Source: Desulfobacteraceae bacterium
Lineage (GTDB): Bacteria > Desulfobacterota > DSM-4660 > Desulfatiglandales > Desulfatiglandaceae
Length of the DNA: 5,692 bases
Reading direction: 5' to 3'
Assembly: GCA_013203065.1 (NCBI GenBank)
Contig: JABMQV010000296.1
Location: 1 to 5,692 of the forward strand
The position numbers and the translations under genes were made by a program. Positions within the stretch are counted from its first letter, which is position 1. Every line of letters begins with the position of its first letter. Shown here in pieces: positions 1 to 5,692 of the stretch. The notes under the pieces were generated by a model, which did no database searches, was not told the origin of the DNA, and was given only the letters and a program-made list of their open reading frames with translations.

Positions 1-477
1 GGAGATGTGGTGGCCATTGTCATGGGAGACGGCTCAGATGCTTCCGAAGATGTGGTAAGATTTTTCAATAAGATCAGCGAGGGTTATGACTTTGTTTTTG
101 GCTCCCGGTTTGTGAAGGGCGGCACTGTTCACGGTTATCCCCTCCACAAACTCATCCTGAACCGGGTCGTCAATCAATGGATCCGTCTCATGTTCGGGAT
201 GAAATACAACGACGTCACAAATGCCTTCAAGATGTATCACCGAAACACTATCCAGGGTCTTCGGCCTTTTCTCAGCCATCATTTTAACCTGACCGTGGAG
301 CTGCCTCTCAAGGCAATCACCCGGGGTTATTCCTACACGGTCTTGCCCAATAGCTGGACAAACCGCAAGACCGGAAAATCGAAACTTAAAATAAAAGAGA
401 TGGGAAGTCGTTACCTTTTTATCGTCCTTTACTGCCTGATCGAAAAATGGCTTTCAGTGGGCGACTACAAAAAATAA
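1..477 (+). CDS. Family-2 glycosyltransferase, DPM-synthase-like (5' truncated by window edge)
   Basis: This is the C-terminal part, about 158 residues, of a GT-A fold family-2 glycosyltransferase. The frame is open to base 1 and runs through a motif internal to the family, so the GTG at position 7 is not the true start. In-window residues 8-13 (MGDGSD) sit where the family carries its metal-binding acidic motif. Also visible are GSRF (34-37), NDVTNAFKMY (70-79), a HFNLTVELPLKA segment with an acidic residue at E100 (94-105), and the basic WTNRKTGKSKL stretch (119-129) followed by KEMGSRY. These match the dolichol/polyprenyl-phosphate mannose synthase-like branch, which moves a sugar from a nucleotide donor, often to a polyprenyl phosphate, on the cytoplasmic membrane face. 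No C-terminal multi-span domain is present, only a short hydrophobic stretch (YLFIVLYCLI). Donor and acceptor cannot be named. The gene converges on thiL, with 19 bp between the two stop codons, and belongs to a different transcription unit. Confidence 0.88.
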   Translation, partial: GDVVAIVMGDGSDASEDVVRFFNKISEGYDFVFGSRFVKGGTVHGYPLHKLILNRVVNQWIRLMFGMKYNDVTNAFKMYHRNTIQGLRPFLSHHFNLTVELPLKAITRGYSYTVLPNSWTNRKTGKSKLKIKEMGSRYLFIVLYCLIEKWLSVGDYKK

Positions 478-496
478 CCCCAACCTCATTTACGGA

Positions 497-1531
497 TTAC
501 CTCCCACTAAAGTGGTCGAAACCTTCAACCTTCACCTCCTCTCTTACGCCTCCGGGCCTCACGATCTTGATACCCTCCTCTCCTGTAATCTCACCCAAAC
601 AATAAATCGGCGAGGAGCTGTTTTCTTGGAAGATAGTCTCAAACTGCCCCGCATCCTCACGGGGGACCGTGAAGAGAAGCTGGTAGTCCTCTCCTCCTGA
701 CAGGGCCAATTCGTACGGACTAAAATTATTGATTTCTGCCAAGGCCTTGAGGGTTTTGGAGATGGGTAAGGCCGATTCAAAAAGGATTCCGCCCACACCG
801 CTTGCCTCACATATGTGCCCCAGGTCGGACAAGACACCATCGCTCACATCTATCATGGCGGAGGCCAGTCGAGATTGTGCGATAACCCGGCCGGCTTCAA
901 CTTGGGGTAGGGGTCTGTTGTGAGCCTCCTTTAGGGCGGTCGCCAGTGGCGCCGGGGCGGATAATTCCTCTTTGATCAATTTGAGCCCGGCGGCTGAATC
1001 TCCCAGGGTACCCGTCAGATATATCTTATCCCCTGCCTTTGCCCCACTTCGAAAAAGCACTTCATCTTCAGGGGCTTCCCCAATCGCGGTAACGTTTATC
1101 GTCAGACCATCTGGCGAGGCCGACGTGTCTCCCCCGAGGACATTTGTGTCATAGCGTCTGCACATGGTCTTTATGCCCCGGTAGAGGGAATGCAAGGTCT
1201 CAACCCCCATGGAAGGGGGTATGGCCAGGGACAAGAACAGATGACGGGGGATTCCCCCCATGGCCGCAATATCGCTCAGGTTTACCGCCACCGCCTTTTG
1301 GCCAAGATCTCCAGGTGAAATCCTATCCCAAATGAAATGGATATCTTCCACAAGCAGGTCCGTGGTGATCAGAAAAACCCTGTCCTGATAGGGCCCGATA
1401 ACCGCACAATCATCACCAATGCCCTTGATCAGCCCCTCTGGAGAAAAATGAGAACCCTCCTGGATAGAACGAATAAACGCAAATTCGCCCATCTCCCCGA
1501 TCCTAAGGCCCCTACTTTTTATGCCAGACAT
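497..1531 (-). CDS. thiL: Thiamine-phosphate kinase
   Basis: ThiL phosphorylates thiamine monophosphate with ATP to give thiamine diphosphate, the active cofactor, in the cytoplasm. The 344-residue protein has the usual family length and the PurM/AIR-synthase-like fold signatures in order: GEFAFI near the N-terminus (15-20), GDDCAVI (39-45), TTDLLVEDIHF (56-66), NLSDIAAMGG (84-93), GGDTS (133-137), GDKIYLTGTLGDSAAGL (167-183), IDVSDGVLSDL (227-237), SGGEDYQLLF (278-287) and the typical EGFDHF end (336-341). The acidic residues in GDD, SD, GGD and DVSD are the Mg-ATP and substrate ligands known for the family, and none is missing. The ATG at 1531 is chosen because AGGGAG lies 8 nt upstream. 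M14 would begin just before the conserved GEF but has no such support. The gene lies 28 nt after the fused glycosyltransferase and is the last gene of the minus-strand operon. ThiL is more often found with riboflavin, nusB or pgpA genes, so this neighbourhood is unusual. Confidence 0.97.
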   Translation of the reverse strand: MSGIKSRGLRIGEMGEFAFIRSIQEGSHFSPEGLIKGIGDDCAVIGPYQDRVFLITTDLLVEDIHFIWDRISPGDLGQKAVAVNLSDIAAMGGIPRHLFLSLAIPPSMGVETLHSLYRGIKTMCRRYDTNVLGGDTSASPDGLTINVTAIGEAPEDEVLFRSGAKAGDKIYLTGTLGDSAAGLKLIKEELSAPAPLATALKEAHNRPLPQVEAGRVIAQSRLASAMIDVSDGVLSDLGHICEASGVGGILFESALPISKTLKALAEINNFSPYELALSGGEDYQLLFTVPREDAGQFETIFQENSSSPIYCLGEITGEEGIKIVRPGGVREEVKVEGFDHFSGR

Positions 1532-1539
1532 TTGGGTTT

Positions 1540-1545
1540 CTCCCT
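1540..1545 (-). promoter_or_regulatory. Ribosome binding site of thiL
   Basis: On the minus strand AGGGAG precedes the thiL ATG by 8 nt, within the 28-nt gap after the upstream gene. It is a near-consensus Shine-Dalgarno site and decides the start at 1531 over the internal methionine 14. Confidence 0.75.
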
Positions 1546-1559
1546 GTCATTCGGTGGCC

Positions 1560-3398
1560 CTAACTGATAATCAGTTTCATCTCCTTGACGTCTACGTCCA
1601 CGCCCATTTTTTTGCAAAGGGCCGTGAGACCCCTTTTTTTCTCCCCACTCTTCTCTTTGAAAGAAACGATAATGTTCTTGACGAGATATTTGTTGATGAT
1701 TTCCTCCAGATCTTCCTCTCCCCCAAAAACAGGATACCCCCTGATTTTCTTTCTCTTTAGGTTCGGATTGTCGTCCATAAATCCCACAACCGTCAGTCCC
1801 AGTTTCCTGTTGGTCTCTATCTCCCTGAGGGCCATTTGGCCGCCGAGACCTGCGCCATAAATAAGAACCGGCTTTCCCCCCGGGTTTGCCCTTCTCACTC
1901 CTTCCTCCAACAGCCGAAACGACAGCCTTGACAAAGATACCAGTATGAGCATGAGACCCCAGTATATGACAAAGACTGCACGGGAGAAGCTGTAGAAACG
2001 GTAGGCAAAAAGGAGGATAAGCATGGGCATGATGGTCCCGACGGTAATGGCCTTAATATATCCGATGAGGTCTATGAGGCTCGTTCTTTCCCACACACCT
2101 CTGTAGACGTCAAAGACATAAAACGCCAGGACCTGGCAGGCGATCAAGATGGGCAGAGACTTTAAGAAAAAATCGAAGTTGGGCCCGAGGGTCCCTTCAA
2201 ACCGCAAGAGGTAGGCTGTGTAGTAGGCCACTGCGATCAGGACCAGATCCAACAGGACCTCAAAAAGCCTTCTCCTGTAAGTAATCTCAATAAGGATAGG
2301 GGTAAAAACGCCCGTTCCATCACCCGATACGATAGAGGCCTCCGGGTAGACCTTGACCTTTGCCAGATAGATCCAAAAGAACAGGATGAGAAGAAGATAC
2401 AGCGCAATGATTACCAAGCTTGCTCCAATGCCCAACCAGGTAATTGAGAGTGCTATGAGCCCTGACAGGACAGAGAAGGCATACAAAACCAGAACCGCCT
2501 TTCTTTCGGAAAAGCCAACGGCCACCAATCGGTGGGAAGAATGATCACGTCCCCCCTGGGAAATACGGCGACGAAACAGCTTCCTCATGAGGCTTACAAA
2601 GCCGGTATCCAGAATGGGGATAAAAAGGAGCAGAATTGGAATCGCGATGACTGAAAGCAGCTGCACATAACTCCTCCCCATAGCCTGCGCCGGGCTATCG
2701 ATCATGGTCAGGGAGGCCAGCACAAAACCGATGAAAAGGCTCCCTGCATCTCCCATAAAGATGGAAGCTGGGTTGAAATTGTATAGGAGAAACCCCAGGA
2801 TCGCCCCAAGATACGCCGCACTCATCAAGAGTACGGGCCCTGAAAACGCATAGGGGACCGGATTGAGATAGAGAAAAAGGAATAGAAAGGTCCCTGCTAT
2901 AAAGGCGACTCCACCTGAGAGACCATCCATGTTGTCGAGCAGGTTGAAGGCATTGGTGATCCCCACGACCCACAGGATTGACAGGAAGAGATTTATTGTT
3001 TCAGAATCGGTCCACCCCAGACGGAACCCAAAAAACATCAAGATGGAAGTGATGACAATCTGGCCCGCAAGTTTGTGCTGCGGGGCAATATTAAAGATAT
3101 CGTCTGCCAAACCCAGGGCAAACACTGCTGCGGCACACACGATCATGGGAAGATAGGGACGGCCATATACGGTCCACCCAGAGTACATGGCCGCCGCCGC
3201 CCACACCGTCATCATGGCACAAAAGATGCTCACACCCCCCAGTACCGCAGTGTCTCTTTTGTGCCAGCGGCTATCTCTTGGCGCGGCAACCTGACCTGTT
3301 TTTACTGCGAGCCTTCTCACGAGGGGGGTCAAAATGACAGAGAGGGCAAAACTCCCCCCAAGGACAATAGAGAAATAATAGAGAGGCATCTGCTTCAT
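1560..3398 (-). CDS. Fused WecA/MraY-type polyprenyl-phosphate sugar-1-P transferase with PglF/WcaJ-type membrane and Rossmann domain
   Basis: The 612-residue protein has two parts. Residues 1 to about 345 form a complete polytopic prenol sugar-1-phosphate transferase: a TGQVAAPRDSRWHKR loop and LGGVSIF (34-59), the Mg-binding GLADD (96-100), NAFNLLDNMDGL (149-160), FNPASIFMGDAGS (208-220) and the cytoplasmic GGRDHSSHRL loop (282-291), separated by about ten membrane segments. This family moves a HexNAc-1-phosphate from a UDP-sugar to undecaprenyl phosphate. Residues about 365-500 add four membrane helices (VLLDLVLIAVAYYTAYLLRF onward, through YVFDVYRGVWE). Residues 508-580 form a Rossmann unit with GAGLGG (515-520) and GFMDDN (539-544). 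This second half matches the N-terminal region of PglF/WbpM/CapD dehydratases and WcaJ-type transferases, but the protein ends before any SDR (YxxxK) or bacterial-sugar-transferase domain. I chose the ATG at 3398 because it shares a base with the lptG stop (TAATG) and has GGAG 5 nt upstream of it. The sugar specificity is unknown. The role in starting O-antigen or a similar lipid-linked glycan is inferred. Confidence 0.9.
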   Translation of the reverse strand: MKQMPLYYFSIVLGGSFALSVILTPLVRRLAVKTGQVAAPRDSRWHKRDTAVLGGVSIFCAMMTVWAAAAMYSGWTVYGRPYLPMIVCAAAVFALGLADDIFNIAPQHKLAGQIVITSILMFFGFRLGWTDSETINLFLSILWVVGITNAFNLLDNMDGLSGGVAFIAGTFLFLFLYLNPVPYAFSGPVLLMSAAYLGAILGFLLYNFNPASIFMGDAGSLFIGFVLASLTMIDSPAQAMGRSYVQLLSVIAIPILLLFIPILDTGFVSLMRKLFRRRISQGGRDHSSHRLVAVGFSERKAVLVLYAFSVLSGLIALSITWLGIGASLVIIALYLLLILFFWIYLAKVKVYPEASIVSGDGTGVFTPILIEITYRRRLFEVLLDLVLIAVAYYTAYLLRFEGTLGPNFDFFLKSLPILIACQVLAFYVFDVYRGVWERTSLIDLIGYIKAITVGTIMPMLILLFAYRFYSFSRAVFVIYWGLMLILVSLSRLSFRLLEEGVRRANPGGKPVLIYGAGLGGQMALREIETNRKLGLTVVGFMDDNPNLKRKKIRGYPVFGGEEDLEEIINKYLVKNIIVSFKEKSGEKKRGLTALCKKMGVDVDVKEMKLIIS

Positions 3399-3407
3399 TA
3401 GGTCTCC
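3396..3407 (-). promoter_or_regulatory. Translational-coupling junction lptG/fused glycosyltransferase (GGAG + TAATG)
   Basis: The lptG stop TAA (3400-3398) and the next gene's ATG (3398-3396) share one base, giving TAATG on the minus strand. GGAG (3407-3404) lies within the last lptG codons, 5 nt before the ATG. Such an arrangement usually lets a ribosome finishing the first gene restart on the second. It fixes the downstream start and argues against the earlier in-frame GTG at 3461. Confidence 0.8.
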
Positions 3408-4474
3408 AACCGCATCATCAAATAGATACCAAACAGGAAAAATACGAGATTCGCCGACCACGCTGACAGCCCGGGCGGCAAAAGGCCGGAGAGGCCGAAG
3501 GATCGTGAAATACCAAGACTTATCAAATAGAAAAAGCAGACGACAATCCCAAGAGATATGGCCAGCGGCGTACCCCTTTTCTTTGTCCCCAAGGCGATGG
3601 GAATCCCGATAAGAACCAGTATGACACTAATCAGGGGAAAGGCCAGCTTGACATTCATATCCACCGTATATTCCGTGGCATCGTAACCTTCTTCCTGAAT
3701 CCTTTTTGCATATCGCTTCAATTGCCAATAGCTCATCTCTTCCGGCTTTTTGGGGGACCTGGTAAAGGCATCAGGCCTTTCAGGAAGTTCCAGATATATC
3801 TTGTCAAATCTTTTCAGATCGTACCCCCCATCCGTCGTGATCTCCTGGACAAGTCCCTCGCGGATCTCCCATTTGTTCCCGGTCCATAGACCCTGTTTTG
3901 CGTCTATCCTCTTTATAACTCTAAAAGAATCATCAAAGAAATACAGCGTCAGGTCCTCCATAATATTTCTGTTGGAATCGAAATTTCTGATCCGATAGGT
4001 GGAACCCGACCCCCGATACCAGATATGATCTTGGCCATAAAAGCCCGTCTTCTTGCCCTTGTTTAGTCTCACCTGCCATATCTCGTTCGCCCTGGCAATA
4101 GAGTACGGAACAACTAGCTCGGAGACAAGGAATACGCCAATGGAAATCAGTACGGAGACAATAATAATCGGCAAGGAAAATCTGAAAGCACTCAGTCCGC
4201 ACGATTTCATGGCTATGATCTCGTTGTTCCTCTCCATAATACAGAACATCACGATGACAGAGATGAGCGTCGCCACCGGTACAAGTTGAACAATAATCAG
4301 GGGAGTATTATAGACGAGATAGACCACCATGAGACTGCTCGGTGCATTGGCCTCGACAAAATCATCAAGCGAGAGGATAAACTGGATGAGGAGATACATG
4401 GTGAGAAAAACAAATTCCAAGAGAACAAACAGTTTGAGGAATTCCCTTGAAAAATATTTTGCTAGTGTTCCCAT
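3398..4474 (-). CDS. lptG: LPS export ABC transporter permease LptG
   Basis: LptG is one of the two membrane subunits of LptB2FG, which extracts lipopolysaccharide from the inner membrane and passes it to LptC and the periplasmic bridge. The 358-residue protein has normal YjgP/YjgQ family length and layout. A first helix follows the amphipathic MGTLAKYFSREFLKLF. Further helices lie at about 43-78 and 98-122. A periplasmic beta-jellyroll spans about 123-235 (HIWYRGSGSTYRIRNF, TLYFFDD, DAKQGLWTGNKWEIREG). Three helices at about 274-355 complete the six. The cytoplasmic NNEIIAMKSCGLS (83-95) is the coupling-helix region that contacts LptB. The W-Y-R and KQGLWTGNKWEIREG pattern in the jellyroll, and the position after an LptF-like gene, favour LptG over LptF. 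The start lies 20 nt after the lptF stop and has only a weak GGA about 8 nt upstream. Partner subunits LptB, LptA and LptC are not in the window. Confidence 0.93.
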   Translation of the reverse strand: MGTLAKYFSREFLKLFVLLEFVFLTMYLLIQFILSLDDFVEANAPSSLMVVYLVYNTPLIIVQLVPVATLISVIVMFCIMERNNEIIAMKSCGLSAFRFSLPIIIVSVLISIGVFLVSELVVPYSIARANEIWQVRLNKGKKTGFYGQDHIWYRGSGSTYRIRNFDSNRNIMEDLTLYFFDDSFRVIKRIDAKQGLWTGNKWEIREGLVQEITTDGGYDLKRFDKIYLELPERPDAFTRSPKKPEEMSYWQLKRYAKRIQEEGYDATEYTVDMNVKLAFPLISVILVLIGIPIALGTKKRGTPLAISLGIVVCFFYLISLGISRSFGLSGLLPPGLSAWSANLVFFLFGIYLMMRLET

Positions 4475-4494
4475 CTCATCTATCCGGTTTCCAG

Positions 4495-5634
4495 TTAGGC
4501 CATCTTTTGTCTCAGCCCTGCCAAGAAATTAATGGGCCGTTCCTTTGCCGTGCGTCTCAAGAGATAGATGCATGAGAGCAGCAAAAAGAAGTCCGGAATC
4601 CACACGCCTATTGCCGGCGAGAGGAGTCCAGCCGAACAGACACTTCTCACACCAGCCAGGCACAGGTAGAAGATAGAGAATATTGCCAGGCTAACCCCGA
4701 TTCCGGCTGAGCGCCCCCGTGCCCTTAACCGTGCACCCAGGGGCACGCCGATGACACCCATCAGAAACACCGCTACGGGCATAGAACCCTTCTCAAAGAG
4801 TTCTCTCACAATCTCATTATATCTCGATTCACTCTCGGGGACCTCCTCCATTTGTTCAAGCAGTTCTCCAACCGACAATTCGTGCGGTTTTTTCTTTCTG
4901 GAGGCGACCCCGGCCATGATATCCTTGAGGCTGATATTCAGGTCGTAGACCTTAAACCTGATGGTCCTGGCTGATTTCAAGTCCTTCTCTACCAGAAAAA
5001 TAGTGCCCCGCAAAAAACGGAGGGTAATGATCCTTTCGTTGGGTTGTAACATAATTCGCCCTTCTTCGGCCACGATGGTGTTTGTGACGCCCTTATCCCG
5101 TCTGTCTACGACAAAAACATCCTTCAGCAACTTCTCTCGGCGCGAGTACTTGTTGACATAGAACACGACGTTGTCGAAGGGCTCGGAGAAAACCCGCTCC
5201 TTGATTCCCACATTGGCCTCTGATTCAGCTATCCGGAAGACAAGGTCTTTAAAAGATCGGTTACCCCACGGCGTCACAAAGACCCCCATCACCAGAGCAA
5301 ACAAGAACCCCAGGAAGGAAAGCAAAATCACCGGCCGGAGCATCTGATAAAGGCTGACACCGCATGACTTTAAGGCGATAATCTCACTGTCGGCGGACAA
5401 ACGCAGAAAGGCCACCACAACGGCTATGAGGCTCACGGCCGGCAGGGCAAATGCCACGATGTCGGGCAACAGATAGATGACAATCCCCATGACCTGAGCC
5501 ACCCCGACCCCCCGCGTTATGATCAACTCGGTGATAGTGAGCATCTGCGATGCCACCATGATAAAGACCATGACAAACAGCCCGGCAAAAAAGGTGGGCC
5601 ATATCTCGTTAAGAATGTATTTATAAAGGGTCAT
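4495..5634 (-). CDS. lptF: LPS export ABC transporter permease LptF
   Basis: This is the companion permease of LptG in the LptB2FG exporter. From the ATG at 5634 it has 379 residues. It starts with the family-typical MTLYKYILNEIWPTFFAGLF, followed by membrane segments at about 13-30, 46-76 and 97-120. The coupling region is SADSEIIALKSCGVSLYQMLRP (80-101). A periplasmic beta-jellyroll lies at about 121-235 (ERVFSEPFDNVVFYV, DVFVVDRRD, IVAEEGRIML). Three C-terminal helices follow at about 283-358, the first running into GVPLGARLRARGRSAGIGVS. The glycine-rich IKERVFSEPF-NVVFYV pattern and the first position in the pair are typical of LptF. A TTG at 5649 would add five residues (MIQCF), but GGAG sits only 1 nt before it. 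The ATG matches the family N-terminus better, although it lacks a well-spaced Shine-Dalgarno (GGAG is 16 nt away). The frame has no stop up to the window edge, so the start is less certain than the identity. Confidence 0.92.
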   Translation of the reverse strand: MTLYKYILNEIWPTFFAGLFVMVFIMVASQMLTITELIITRGVGVAQVMGIVIYLLPDIVAFALPAVSLIAVVVAFLRLSADSEIIALKSCGVSLYQMLRPVILLSFLGFLFALVMGVFVTPWGNRSFKDLVFRIAESEANVGIKERVFSEPFDNVVFYVNKYSRREKLLKDVFVVDRRDKGVTNTIVAEEGRIMLQPNERIITLRFLRGTIFLVEKDLKSARTIRFKVYDLNISLKDIMAGVASRKKKPHELSVGELLEQMEEVPESESRYNEIVRELFEKGSMPVAVFLMGVIGVPLGARLRARGRSAGIGVSLAIFSIFYLCLAGVRSVCSAGLLSPAIGVWIPDFFLLLSCIYLLRRTAKERPINFLAGLRQKMA

Positions 5635-5692
5635 AAAGCACTGAATCAAGCTCCATTTATCGATCTGCGGTGAACGCCAAAGGCATACGCCA
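5635..5692 (-). other. Edge region upstream of lptF; end of an unidentified upstream gene possible
   Basis: Only 58 bases precede the lptF ATG. All three minus-strand frames enter from the edge open. One ends at a TGA (5648-5646) after about 14 codons reading AYAFGVHRRSINGA. Another ends at a TAA (5659-5657) and reads RMPLAFTADR. The third is the lptF frame itself. Either of the first two could be the tail of a gene placed directly upstream of lptF, but the stretch is too short to identify. I see no convincing promoter here, so lptF is probably inside a longer operon. Confidence 0.3.

Noticed and set aside
7..9. GTG as the start of the left-edge glycosyltransferase
   Set aside because: The frame is open before it, and the encoded segment GDVVAIVMGDGSD is internal to the family. 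The gene is truncated by the window edge.
34..282. Minus-strand 82-residue frame inside the glycosyltransferase gene
   Set aside because: It lies wholly antisense to well-conserved GT2 coding sequence and has no recognisable domain.
504..515. Intrinsic terminator for thiL
   Set aside because: The stem is only four to five base pairs and the nearest T run on the minus strand is about 30 nt further on, so it does not meet the usual terminator form.
1560..1700. Possible truncation of a PglF-like dehydratase by deletion of its SDR domain
   Set aside because: The protein ends in a natural-looking Rossmann tail followed at once by a normal thiL ribosome binding site. No SDR remnant is present in any frame I could read, so a stable architecture is more likely than recent damage.
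2695..2973. Minus-strand 92-residue frame overlapping the NAFNLLDNMDGL to FMGDAGS region
   Set aside because: It is a shifted reading of the real gene. The main frame carries all catalytic motifs without interruption, so there is no sign of a frameshift.
3075..3401. Plus-strand 108-residue frame opposite the N-terminal part of the fused transferase
   Set aside because: It is rich in His, Arg and Pro, as expected of a shadow frame, and lies opposite conserved transferase motifs.
3399..3461. Upstream GTG start for the fused transferase, adding 21 residues
   Set aside because: It would overlap lptG by 64 nt, and the extra residues (beginning VGESRIFPVW) do not resemble the family N-terminus. 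The ATG at 3398 has GGAG at good spacing and a TAATG junction.

Overview
The window comes from a Gram-negative (diderm) bacterial chromosome. The evidence is a pair of LptF/LptG permeases for lipopolysaccharide export, plus two polyprenol- or nucleotide-sugar-linked envelope glycan genes. The mid-range base composition, the protein style and an envelope operon that also carries thiL fit a deltaproteobacterial (Desulfobacterota-type) lineage. That placement is an inference and cannot be settled from this sequence alone.

Layout: at the left edge, on the + strand, is the 3' part (about 158 codons) of a family-2 glycosyltransferase resembling dolichol-phosphate mannose synthases. It converges, across only 19 bp, on a four-gene minus-strand cluster that fills the rest of the window. 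In transcription order (right to left) this cluster is lptF (5634-4495), a 20-nt gap, lptG (4474-3398), a TAATG stop/start overlap, a 612-residue fused membrane glycosyltransferase (3398-1560), a 28-nt gap, and thiL (1531-497). The spacing indicates one operon. Its promoter and any first genes lie beyond the right edge. Coding density is nearly total, no intergenic stretch exceeds 28 bp between complete genes, and I see no RNA genes, mobile elements or repeat arrays.

How the genes fit together: LptF and LptG are the two membrane subunits of the LptB2FG exporter, which lifts LPS out of the inner membrane. The fused gene begins with a complete WecA/MraY-type polyprenyl-phosphate sugar-1-phosphate transferase, the enzyme type that starts O-antigen or other undecaprenyl-linked glycans. 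Joined to it is the membrane and Rossmann-fold front half of the PglF/WbpM/CapD and WcaJ families, without either family's catalytic back half. Glycan initiation is therefore translationally coupled to LPS export. ThiL (thiamine-phosphate kinase, last step of thiamine diphosphate synthesis) closes the operon with no obvious functional link.

The fused transferase is the most noteworthy item. I found no evidence of a wholly new multi-gene system; the remainder is conventional envelope and cofactor biology.
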